A DNA stretch of 29,064 nucleotides from NCBI GenBank assembly GCA_039818825.1, contig JBCBTD010000050.1, forward strand, positions 1 through 29,064, in the 5' to 3' direction. The notes under the pieces are model-generated. The model did no database searches. It worked only from the letters and a program-made list of their open reading frames with translations, and was not told where the DNA came from. The DNA comes from JBCBTD01 sp039818825 (GTDB taxonomy: Bacteria > Pseudomonadota > Alphaproteobacteria > Geminicoccales > Geminicoccaceae). A program made the position numbers and the translations under genes. The stretch's first letter is position 1. Each line of letters opens with the position of its first letter. This document shows, one piece after another, positions 16,809 to 24,105 of the stretch.

Positions 16809-17825
16809 ATGGACTCGATGGTGGACTTCCTCGCGCGCATCGGGACCCAGTTCCAATCACCCACCCTGGGCTTCCTGATCGCGGGCATGGTCGTCGCGGC
16901 ACTCGGCAGCCGGCTGCAGATCCCCAATGCGATCTACCAATTCGCGGTCTTCATGCTGCTGATGCGCATCGGCATGAAGGGCGGCATGGAGATCCGCGAG
17001 GCGGAGCTGGTCGACATGCTGCTGCCGGCGGTCGCCGCCGTGGCGATCGGGCTCGGCACCGTGCTGCTGGGCGCGGTCACGCTCGCCCGGCTGCCCGGCG
17101 TCAAGCGCGAGGACGCGCTGGCGACGGCCGGGCTCTTCGGCGCTGTCAGCGCATCGACACTAGCCGCGGCGATGGTGCTTCTGGAGCACGAGGGGATCGC
17201 GTACGAGGCGTGGGCGCCGGCGCTCTACCCGTTCATGGACATCCCGGCATTGGTGCTGGCTATCGTGCTGGCCAATCTGCACATCGCCCGACGCAGTGGC
17301 GATGGCGGTTCCAACGTCGAGATTTGGCCGATCATCAAAGAAAGCCTCCAGGGTGCGGCGCTCTCGGCGCTGCTTTTGGGGCTCGCCATCGGTCTGTTGA
17401 CCCGGCCGGAGCGGGTTTTCGACAGCTTCTACGACCCGCTCTTCCGCGGGCTCTTGTCGGTGCTCATGCTGATCATGGGGATGGAAGCCTATACGCGGCT
17501 GAACGAGCTGCGGAAGGTCGCGCATTGGTACGCGGTCTACGCTTTCGCCGCGCCGATCGTCCACGGCCTGGTCGGCTTCGGCTTCGGCTACCTGGCCCAC
17601 CTCGCGACCGGCTTCAGCCCCGGCGGTGTCGTGCTGTTGGCGGTCCTCGCGGCGTCGAGCTCCGACATCTCCGGCCCGCCGACACTCCGCGCCGGCATCC
17701 CGTCGGCCAACCCGTCGTCCTACATCGGCGCGTCGACCAGCATCGGCACGCCCATCGCCATCGCCGTCTGCATCCCGCTCTTCATCGCCTTGGCGCAGGT
17801 GGTGTTCCCGGTCGCGGGCGGCTAG
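16809..17825 (+). CDS. SbtA-like sodium-dependent bicarbonate transporter (DUF897)
   Basis: A 338-residue protein with about ten hydrophobic segments, of the SbtA/DUF897 family. Cyanobacterial SbtA imports bicarbonate with Na+ in the carbon-concentrating mechanism. Recognisable motifs: LGFLIAGMVVAALGSRLQIP and FAVFMLLMRIGMKGGMEI near the N-terminus, GLFGAVSASTLAAA, and the conserved C-terminal SSSDISGPPTLRAGIPSANP followed by YIGASTSIGTPIAIA (about residues 280-320). It is slightly shorter than cyanobacterial SbtA (about 370), mainly in the central cytosolic loop. Start ATG 16809; ATG 16818 is also possible. The next gene, on the opposite strand with stops 19 bases apart, encodes an SbtB-like PII protein, its known partner. 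Transport of bicarbonate here is inferred from family. Confidence 0.85.
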   Translation: MDSMVDFLARIGTQFQSPTLGFLIAGMVVAALGSRLQIPNAIYQFAVFMLLMRIGMKGGMEIREAELVDMLLPAVAAVAIGLGTVLLGAVTLARLPGVKREDALATAGLFGAVSASTLAAAMVLLEHEGIAYEAWAPALYPFMDIPALVLAIVLANLHIARRSGDGGSNVEIWPIIKESLQGAALSALLLGLAIGLLTRPERVFDSFYDPLFRGLLSVLMLIMGMEAYTRLNELRKVAHWYAVYAFAAPIVHGLVGFGFGYLAHLATGFSPGGVVLLAVLAASSSDISGPPTLRAGIPSANPSSYIGASTSIGTPIAIAVCIPLFIALAQVVFPVAGG

Positions 17826-17844
17826 GTACGCCCGCTCGATCGCG

Positions 17845-18168
17845 TCAGTGCTTCTCGAACTTGCCGGGCCTGAGGATCTCCACGTCCTCGAGGTAGGTGA
17901 TGCCCGAATAGTTCTCGAAGTACGTCGCCGCGACCTCCTCGGCGATGTGCGTGGCGATCTCGGCACTCGCGCAGATCACCTCGATCTGGACGTTGGCGAA
18001 GCCGTCCACCACCCGCGGCCGATCCTGCGAGCGGACGTTGCGGCTGCCCTTGCCGCCGGCGGCGACCACGGTGTAGCCGGTGCCGCCGCAGCGCTCCACG
18101 ATCTTGACCACGCCCTCCAAGATCAGCTTCTCCGTGATGATCACGGTCTTCTTGGCTCTGTGTGTCAT
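17845..18168 (-). CDS. SbtB-like PII signalling protein
   Basis: A 107-residue PII-superfamily protein. It matches cyanobacterial SbtB rather than GlnB/GlnK: TVIITEKLILEGVVKIVERCGGTGYTVV (beta1-alpha1), then GGKGSRNVRS at residues 38-47 where the SbtB nucleotide-binding T-loop base lies, and a C-terminal YFENYSGITYLEDVEIL. The uridylylation Tyr51 context of GlnB is absent. It also lacks the C-terminal redox loop with paired cysteines found in many cyanobacterial SbtBs, ending in RPGKFEKH. SbtB binds adenine nucleotides (including cAMP and AMP) and gates SbtA. ATG 18166-18168 follows GCGAACGAG. The gene is convergent with sbtA rather than co-directional, so the two have separate promoters. Confidence 0.85.
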   Translation of the reverse strand: MTHRAKKTVIITEKLILEGVVKIVERCGGTGYTVVAAGGKGSRNVRSQDRPRVVDGFANVQIEVICASAEIATHIAEEVAATYFENYSGITYLEDVEILRPGKFEKH

Positions 18169-18331
18169 CTCGTTCGCCCATCGCTCGCGCCCGGCGAACA
18201 TCCGCGACCGCGCGCCCTGACCATCGGCCGCCGACACACCGTCGATCGGCGCCGCGTATCCAGCGATAGACGCACAAGGGAGTGCCCGGTCAAGCGCCGG
18301 CAGCGACGCGCCCGCCGCGTTGACCGGTCGC

Positions 18332-19054
18332 CTACTGCCGGACCACGTGGCCGCCATCGACGTCGAGCACCAAACCGGTCGTGTAGCGGTTCGCCATGAG
18401 GAACAGCGCGGCGTCCGCCGCCTCGGCGACGGCACCTACCCTGCCCACCGGCAACGATGCGCCGGTTGCCTCGTACATCGCCTCGCGGGCGCCCTGATCC
18501 ATGGCGGCATAAGCCTCGGAGCGCACCATCCCGGGCGATACGCAATTCACCCGAAGCGTCGGCCCCAACTCCAGTGCCAGCGCGCGCGTCAGGCCCTCTA
18601 CGGCACCGTTCACCGCGGCGAGGCCGGAACAGTTCCGGCCCGGGCGCCGCGACAGCACGCCGGAGAAGAGTGTGATCGAGCCGCCCGCACGGAGCTTCGG
18701 CAGCGCCGCCTTGGCGGTCGCGTACGGCCCGAAGAACTTGGCGTCGAACATCGCGCGCACCTCGGTTTCCTCCACCTCGGCGAACCCACCATGGGCAGCG
18801 CTCGACGCCGAGATGACAAGGTGGTCGATGGGCGGCAGCGCCTTCGTCCAGACGTCGACCGAGCTGGGCTCCGTCATGTCGACCGCGAGCGCCTGCGCGC
18901 CGGCCAACGTGGCGGCCGCTTGTTGCAGCTTCACCTCGTTGCGGCTCGACAAGACGAGCGCCGCACCCTCGCCGGCCGCGGCCGCCGCAACGGCCTTGCC
19001 GATGCCGGAGCCGCCACCGACGACCGCAACCGTCTGATCCTTGAACCTGCCCAT
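18332..19054 (-). CDS. SDR family protein lacking the Tyr-Lys catalytic pair
   Basis: A 240-residue classical-size short-chain dehydrogenase. The Rossmann motif VVGGGSGIGK (11-20), the Asp-Met dinucleotide contact VDMTE and a C-terminal GLVLDVDGGHVV are all normal. Where classical enzymes have Y-x-x-x-K, this protein reads L145-A-A-V-N149 (SGLAAVNGAVEGLT), and the NNAG-like motif is ISASS. Both catalytic residues are therefore substituted, as in a subset of SDRs; it may be catalytically divergent or use another mechanism. It starts 9 bases after the stop of the COG2085 reductase gene and is surely co-transcribed with it. ATG 19052-19054. Confidence 0.85.
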   Translation of the reverse strand: MGRFKDQTVAVVGGGSGIGKAVAAAAAGEGAALVLSSRNEVKLQQAAATLAGAQALAVDMTEPSSVDVWTKALPPIDHLVISASSAAHGGFAEVEETEVRAMFDAKFFGPYATAKAALPKLRAGGSITLFSGVLSRRPGRNCSGLAAVNGAVEGLTRALALELGPTLRVNCVSPGMVRSEAYAAMDQGAREAMYEATGASLPVGRVGAVAEAADAALFLMANRYTTGLVLDVDGGHVVRQ

Positions 19055-19063
19055 GTTCGGCCC

Positions 19064-19708
19064 TCAGCGGATCGGCTTGGATTCGGGCCGGATGAAGTTG
19101 AAGATCGTATGCGGGTCGCTGCCCGCGAACAGGAACTTGATCACGATCGCGGCCGCCGCCTCCAGCTGATAGGCATGGCCGTTGTCGCCGAGGCGCAACG
19201 GCTCGGCGCCGACGTCAGCGATCAGCTCGGCGATGGCCGCATCGGCACCCTCTGCGGCGGTGTAGAGCGCGACCATGCGGCGGCCGTCATAGGTCATGTC
19301 AGGGTCGGCCCAGACCGCCACCTGGGCCATGTTGAACGCCTTGCCGACATGGGCGCCCGGTAGCGCCGCCGCGATCGCCTCGGTCAGCGAGCGGCCGTCA
19401 TCGCGGGTGGTGAGGAAGGTCTCGACGCTGACCGGGTTGTTGATGTCGACGACGACCTTGCCGGCGAACGCGGCGGCACCGCCGGCGCTCTCGATCGCCG
19501 CGAACACGTCCTCCTGGCGGGTGGCGAGCACCACGACGTCGCCGAACGAGGTCGCCGCCGGGGCGCTGCCGGCACGGGCGCCGATCGTTGCCGCTGCCGC
19601 CTCCGCATTGGCGAGGTTGCGCCCGGAGAGCATCACCTCGTGCTTCTTCGCCCACTTCCCGGCGAGCGCTGTCGCCATCCCGCCATAGCCGATGATCCCG
19701 ATCTTCAT
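19064..19708 (-). CDS. COG2085 dinucleotide-binding reductase (F420-reductase-like)
   Basis: A 214-residue protein of the predicted dinucleotide-binding/NADPH-dependent F420 reductase family. The N-terminal nucleotide-binding site is MKIGIIGYGGMATALAGKWAKKHEVMLSGR. The family landmarks VVVLATRQEDVF, VVVDINNPVS and GAHVGKAFNMAQV follow. F420 is not expected in most alphaproteobacteria, so the natural substrate is unknown and could be NADP(H)-linked. ATG 19706-19708 is preceded by GAGGAGACG, a strong ribosome binding site. First gene of a two-gene operon with the SDR, divergent from the LysR gene with 67 bases between, hence the likely target of that regulator. Confidence 0.82.
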   Translation of the reverse strand: MKIGIIGYGGMATALAGKWAKKHEVMLSGRNLANAEAAAATIGARAGSAPAATSFGDVVVLATRQEDVFAAIESAGGAAAFAGKVVVDINNPVSVETFLTTRDDGRSLTEAIAAALPGAHVGKAFNMAQVAVWADPDMTYDGRRMVALYTAAEGADAAIAELIADVGAEPLRLGDNGHAYQLEAAAAIVIKFLFAGSDPHTIFNFIRPESKPIR

Positions 19709-19775
19709 GACCGTCTCCTCGAATTGCGATGCTTGTTGAATGGGCATGGTCCACGCATAAGGAAAATCGATGTAA

Positions 19776-20696
19776 ATGATCTTTGGCATCATCCACGTGG
19801 ATTTGCGACAGACCGAGCTCGGCCTGCTGATCGCGCTCGATGCGCTGCTCGAGCATGCCAGCGTGACCGCTGCAGCCCGACAGCTCGGCATCAGCCAACC
19901 GGCCATGTCGGCACAACTCGCGCGCCTCAGGCGGCTGTTCGGCGATCCGCTGCTGACGCCCTCGGGGCGACGGTTGATCCCGACCACCCGAGCGCTGGCG
20001 CTACGAGCGCCGCTCCGGCAACGGCTCCGCGATCTCGATGCGCTGGTTCGGGAGAGCGCCCACTTCGACCCGCGCACGACCGAGCGAACCTTTCGCCTGA
20101 TTGGTACGGACTACGTGCAGGCGGTCATCGCCCCACGGCTGGTGGTGGCGCTGGCGACGACCGCCCCGGCGGCGCGGCTGGCGCTGCTGCCGTTCGATCC
20201 ACCGGCGGTCTGGCGCACACTCGAGGACGACGTCGCCGATGCGGCTTTGGTCACCGGCGCGACGCCGCCGGACGCACGGGTGCGCACGGGCTTGCACGAG
20301 GACTTCGTGGCCATCCAGCGGCCGGGCCACCCGCGCGGTTCGCTGGCCCTGACGCTCGACGCCTTCTGCGCGGCCGAGCATGTTCTGGTCTCGCCCGAAG
20401 GCGGCGGCTTCACCGGTGCCGCGGACCGGGTGCTCGAAAACATGGGCCGTTCACGGCGGGTCGCCTGCTCGGTGCCGAGCTTCTTGTTGGCGCCAGCACT
20501 GGTCGCCGCTTCCGACCTCGTCTGCCTGTTGCCGCGCCGCCTCGCGGTGCTGCACCATGGGCAGGTCGAACGCTACGAGCTGCCGTTCCCGTCGCCGCGC
20601 TTCACGGTCGATCTCGTCTGGCACCCGCGCCGCCAGAACGACCCGGCCCACATCTGGTTCCGCCGAATCGTCGCCGACATCGTGCGCGCATGTTGA
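19776..20696 (+). CDS. LysR family transcriptional regulator
   Basis: A 306-residue LysR-type regulator. The N-terminal winged helix-turn-helix is ALLEHASVTAAARQLGISQPAMSAQLARLR followed by LFGDPLLTPSGRRLIPT. The remainder is a periplasmic-binding-like effector domain (about residues 95-300). The effector is not identifiable. ATG 19776 gives an N-terminus slightly longer than usual; GTG 19797 (MDLRQTELGLL) is an alternative closer to typical LysR starts. By the usual LysR logic it controls the divergent COG2085-SDR operon across the 67-base gap. I could not find a clear T-N11-A dyad there. Confidence 0.9.
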   Translation: MIFGIIHVDLRQTELGLLIALDALLEHASVTAAARQLGISQPAMSAQLARLRRLFGDPLLTPSGRRLIPTTRALALRAPLRQRLRDLDALVRESAHFDPRTTERTFRLIGTDYVQAVIAPRLVVALATTAPAARLALLPFDPPAVWRTLEDDVADAALVTGATPPDARVRTGLHEDFVAIQRPGHPRGSLALTLDAFCAAEHVLVSPEGGGFTGAADRVLENMGRSRRVACSVPSFLLAPALVAASDLVCLLPRRLAVLHHGQVERYELPFPSPRFTVDLVWHPRRQNDPAHIWFRRIVADIVRAC

Positions 20697-20954
20697 AGGC
20701 CCACGGCCGTCGTGACGCGCGGGCAACATCGACGCATGTCACGCCGCGAAAGGAGTTCACGACAGCGTAGATTGGCTATCTCATCGGCGTCCGGCTCTAC
20801 GATCGCCGCGAGGCAGCGAGGCTCCCCGGGGTGGACCAACGAAACACCGCCCGCAGGCCATCGGCTGCCGTCCAAGTGGAACGGTCGGTTGGAACAGTTC
20901 ACGGTCTAGCGAGCCTTCCAGTCTGGACCACTGCTCAGACCCGTGCAGCGGTGC
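20697..20954. other. Intergenic region between LysR and DUF2141 genes
   Basis: 258 bases between two convergent stops. The small open frames here have no recognisable protein features. A weak 5-bp hairpin GTCTG (20921-20925) / CAGAC (20936-20940) lies near the DUF2141 stop and could aid termination, without a T-run. Nothing else seen. Confidence 0.4.
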
Positions 20955-21386
20955 CTACCCACCGAGATAGCGGAACCGCACGGTCACCTCGGCGTCCATG
21001 GTGACGTCGACGGCCATGGCGTCGAAGGCGGGCGGCGGGACCAGGGCCGGGTCGTTGCTGAGCGCAACACCCTCACGCGGCAGGACGCCTAGCGCCTTGT
21101 CCAGGCTGCCGTCGTCGTCGGCGTCGTGGAAGGCAGTGATCGCGTAGTGCCCCGGCGCCAGGCCGTCGAAGTGGACGACGACGGTCTCGCCGTCGGCCGA
21201 GACCGCCTGGGTGGCGACGACACCGTCTTCGCGCTGTGCGAACCCCTGGGCGCTGTCGAACAGGCCCACCCGCAACGAGCCACCGCGCGCCTCGATGCCA
21301 TCGAAACGCACCGTGAGGTCGACCGTTCCGGCCACGACCGGGGTCGCGGTCAACAGCAGACCGAGGGCAAGCACCAGCGCACGCAT
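20955..21386 (-). CDS. DUF2141 secreted protein
   Basis: A 143-residue protein with an N-terminal signal peptide (MRALVLALGLLLTATPVVAG), likely cleaved after VVAG or just beyond, followed by a single beta-rich DUF2141 domain. Family landmarks are LRVGLFDSAQGF, the core AITAFHDADDDGSLDK and the downstream PREGVALSND. DUF2141 proteins are exported, and their function is unknown. The DxDxDG stretch resembles a calcium-binding loop, but no role is shown. ATG 21384-21386 has AAGGAC about ten bases upstream. Confidence 0.88.
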   Translation of the reverse strand: MRALVLALGLLLTATPVVAGTVDLTVRFDGIEARGGSLRVGLFDSAQGFAQREDGVVATQAVSADGETVVVHFDGLAPGHYAITAFHDADDDGSLDKALGVLPREGVALSNDPALVPPPAFDAMAVDVTMDAEVTVRFRYLGG

Positions 21387-21723
21387 CGTCGAAATCGTCC
21401 TTCGAATCGCACCGAGTTCCGTCTCGGCCGCGCAGCATTTAGGACGCGGTGCCCAGAATGCACGTAGCGAACGTCACAAAGAACGATGATCACCCAACGC
21501 TGTGGCTCGAGTGCCACAGCAAGCGCGGCGATTTCGCAACGCGTGCGCGGCCAGGCGGCGCGTCGGCCGCCACGGTATCGCAGCGGCCACGCGTGCCGAG
21601 TTCAACCGGCCAGCGGCTCGAAGGCCTTGCCGCGCCCTTCCTTCCGATCCCTGCCTGCGTCGGGCAGGTCCGCGACGGCGTGTTCGGCTGGTCCCCGCAA
21701 GCCGGCTCGCCTAAATCTCACCC
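21387..21723. other. Divergent intergenic region, no gene seen
   Basis: 337 bases between the starts of the DUF2141 gene and the UbiH-family gene, which run apart. It must hold both promoters, but I can point to no clear -35/-10 pair. One short hairpin is visible, CCTGCC (21650-21655) / GGCAGG (21663-21668), about 55 bases before the UbiH start. No tRNA, riboswitch or coding potential recognised. Confidence 0.4.
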
Positions 21724-22902
21724 ATGAAACAGCGAGCCTTCGAAGCGGTGGTGATCGGTGGCGGTCCGGCGGGGCTGACGGCGGCATTGGCGTTGGCCGA
21801 TGCCGGGATCGAGACGGCGATGATCGATCCCGCCCCCGACGCCCGGCCACCGGCCGGGCGCACCACGGCGATCATGGCGCCGCAGGCCGCTTTCCTCCAG
21901 GAGCTCGCCGCCTGGCCCGCGGACGGCACCGCCGTGCTCGCCGGCTTGCGGATCGTGAACCGTCCGGCACGCGGGCCGAGCAGCGACGTCCTGTTCCGTT
22001 CGCGCGAGCTCGGCATCGCCCAGTTCGGTTGGAACGTTGCCAACGTCGCCCTGGTCGAGGCGCTCGCCGTCCGCGTGCGCTACAGCGTGACGACGATCGC
22101 GGCCAAGCTCGCCGGCATGGAGCGCCACACCGGCCGCTGGCTGCTCACCCTCGACGACGGGGTTGTCATCACGACCCCGCTCGTGGTCGGCGCCGATGGC
22201 AAGGGATCGAAGGTCCGTCAAACCTTGGGCATCAACATCCGCCGCCACGACTACGGGCAGATGGCCAACACGGCGCTTTTGGAGCATGCGGGCGATGCCG
22301 GCGACGTCTCGACCGAGCTGCACAAGCCTGGCGGCCCCTTCACCACCGTTCCGGCAGGTGCCCGTCGCTCCAGCCTGGTCTGGCTCGAACCCGAGCCGAC
22401 GGCCAATACGATCGGCGCGCTGGACGATGCCGGTTTCGCCGCCGCCGTCGACGAGTTCAGCGCCGACCGGCTGGGTCCGGTGAGCGCCGTGCACGGGCGC
22501 GGCCTGATGCCGGTGGTCGGAACGCTTGCCGGACGACTGGTGGCGCCGGGCGCCTTGATCCTGGGCGAGGCGGCGCACAGCGTCTCGCCGCTCGGTGCTC
22601 AAGGCTTCAACCTCACGGTCCGCGATTGTCGCGCCCTCCACGAAGCCGCGCGCCGCGCCGGCAGCGGCGCTGCCCTGGCGCGCAGCGAGTCGCTGCTCCG
22701 CTACGAGCGCGCCCGGTTGACCGAGACCCGGGCCGTGTTCTGGCTGATCGACACGTTGAATCGCGCGGTGCTCCGCGCCGACCCGGCCCTCGGCGTTGCC
22801 CGCGGCCTCGGGCTCGAGGCCGTCGCCCGCCTGCAACCGGTCCGCCAACAGCTCATGCAACGGCTGTTGCAGACCAACCCACTGGCACTGCCAGCATCGT
22901 GA
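21724..22902 (+). CDS. UbiH/COQ6-family FAD-dependent monooxygenase
   Basis: A 392-residue group A flavoprotein hydroxylase of the UbiH/UbiF/VisC/COQ6 type; members hydroxylate the ubiquinone ring. The FAD-binding GxGxxG is VVIGGGPAGLTAALALADAG (9-28). The second motif is VVGADGKGSKVR, and the third is GEAAHSVSPLGAQGFNLTVRD, with all key positions kept. Normal family length. ATG 21724 has no strong ribosome binding site. It shares a near-zero junction with the following DCC-family gene, so the two are probably one transcript. Position-specificity on the ubiquinone ring cannot be read from the sequence. Confidence 0.88.
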   Translation: MKQRAFEAVVIGGGPAGLTAALALADAGIETAMIDPAPDARPPAGRTTAIMAPQAAFLQELAAWPADGTAVLAGLRIVNRPARGPSSDVLFRSRELGIAQFGWNVANVALVEALAVRVRYSVTTIAAKLAGMERHTGRWLLTLDDGVVITTPLVVGADGKGSKVRQTLGINIRRHDYGQMANTALLEHAGDAGDVSTELHKPGGPFTTVPAGARRSSLVWLEPEPTANTIGALDDAGFAAAVDEFSADRLGPVSAVHGRGLMPVVGTLAGRLVAPGALILGEAAHSVSPLGAQGFNLTVRDCRALHEAARRAGSGAALARSESLLRYERARLTETRAVFWLIDTLNRAVLRADPALGVARGLGLEAVARLQPVRQQLMQRLLQTNPLALPAS

Positions 22903-22910
22903 GCACGCCA

Positions 22911-23285
22911 ATGCCAGGTACACTGACCGTCTACTACAACGGCGCCTGTCCGATCTGCGGCGCCGAGATCGCCCATTACCGGCGCCTGGCCACCAGCGCG
23001 CCCTTGGCCTGGATCGACGTCAGCGCCGAGCCGTCAGCACTCGACCGGTTCGGCATCGATGCCGCCGGTGCCGAACGCCGGCTGCACGCGATCGCTGCCG
23101 AGGGCGATCTGCTTACGGGTGTCGACGCATTCACCGCGCTCTGGCGCCGGTTGCCGCGCTACCGATGGCTGGCTTCGCTGGTCGGAACGCCGTTGGTCCG
23201 ACCACTGGCGGTCGCCCTCTACGAGCGGGTCCTGGCGCCAGGTCTCGTTTGGTGGAACCGGCGGCGGCGCATGGCCGACGCTTGA
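22911..23285 (+). CDS. DCC family (DUF393) thiol-disulfide oxidoreductase-like protein
   Basis: A 124-residue protein with the DUF393 N-terminal motif TVYYNGACPICGAEIAHYRR; Cys13 and Cys16 form a CPIC pair in a DxxCPxC-like setting where the usual Asp is Asn. The rest includes the typical GVDAFTALWRRLPRYRWLA stretch and a C-terminal basic tail. Thioredoxin-like redox activity is predicted for the family but not established. ATG 22911 is used here; an in-frame GTG at 22899 overlaps the upstream TGA as GTGA and would give four more residues and coupled translation. Commonly found near ubiquinone or membrane redox genes. Confidence 0.85.
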   Translation: MPGTLTVYYNGACPICGAEIAHYRRLATSAPLAWIDVSAEPSALDRFGIDAAGAERRLHAIAAEGDLLTGVDAFTALWRRLPRYRWLASLVGTPLVRPLAVALYERVLAPGLVWWNRRRRMADA

Positions 23286-23340
23286 CCGGGCTGGTCACTC
23301 TGCCTAGCTGGCAACGGACACTGGAGAACCGGACACGAAC

Positions 23341-24105
23341 ATGCAGAAATCCTGGATCTTTGCAGCCGTTCTGGCGGCGTTCCTCGCCCTCGGGACGGCC
23401 CGCGCCGAAACCCTGCGCATCGGCGTCGAAGGCGCTTATCCGCCCTTCTCGTCGATCACGCCGTCGGGCGAACTCGAAGGCTTCGACATCGACATCGCCA
23501 ATGCGCTTTGCGCCGAGATGGATGTCGAGTGCACGTTGGTCGCGCAAGACTGGGACGGCATCATCCCTGCCCTGCTTGCCAAGAAGTACGACGCGATCAT
23601 CGCCTCGATGTCGATCACCGACGAACGCAAGCAGGTCGTCGACTTCACCGACAAGTACTACCAGACGCCGGCGCGCTTCGCTGCGGCCGCGGGTAGCCAA
23701 TTCGACTTCGACAGCGACCTTGCCGGAACCAAGGTTGGGGTGCAGCGGGCGACGATCCACGACAACTACATCACCGACAACTACCCGAACGCAGAGATCG
23801 TGCGCTACGGCACGCAGGAAGAGGCCAACCTCGACCTGGTGGCAGGCCGCGTCGACATGTTGCTTGCCGACAGCATGACGCTCTACGAGGGCTTTTTGCA
23901 GACCGAGGACGGCGCCGGCTTCGTCTTCGTCGGCCCCGAGCTGAGCGACCCGAGATGGTTCGGCAACGGCGCCGGCATCGCCATCCGCCAGGGCGATGAC
24001 GAGCTCCGCGAACGGCTCAACGCGGCCATCCAAGCGATCCGCGAGAGCGGCACCTACGACCAGATCCAGTCGCAGTACTTCGACTTCGACATCTACGGGA
24101 GCTGA
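23341..24105 (+). CDS. Polar amino acid ABC transporter, periplasmic binding protein
   Basis: A 254-residue family 3 solute-binding protein (LAO/HisJ/ArgT-like). The signal peptide ends MQKSWIFAAVLAAFLALGTARA, then the mature part begins ETLRIGVEGAYPPFSS. Ligand-pocket landmarks are EGFDIDIANALCAEMDVEC, DWDGIIPALLAKKYDAIIASMSIT and a GVQRATIHDNY hinge strand. Probably binds a basic or polar amino acid; specificity not determinable here. ATG 23341 with GGAG 13 bases upstream. Its last 13 bases overlap the end of the opposing methyltransferase gene, which separates it from its permease genes. Confidence 0.92.
   Translation: MQKSWIFAAVLAAFLALGTARAETLRIGVEGAYPPFSSITPSGELEGFDIDIANALCAEMDVECTLVAQDWDGIIPALLAKKYDAIIASMSITDERKQVVDFTDKYYQTPARFAAAAGSQFDFDSDLAGTKVGVQRATIHDNYITDNYPNAEIVRYGTQEEANLDLVAGRVDMLLADSMTLYEGFLQTEDGAGFVFVGPELSDPRWFGNGAGIAIRQGDDELRERLNAAIQAIRESGTYDQIQSQYFDFDIYGS

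Noticed and set aside
20573..20902. Possible remnant gene downstream of LysR
   Set aside because: Short frames on both strands show no homology or codon signal distinguishable from chance.
21486..23285. 599-residue plus-strand frame over the UbiH-family gene
   Set aside because: Only its last 124 residues (from 22911) are real, the DCC-family protein; the rest is out of frame with the UbiH-family gene and has no features.
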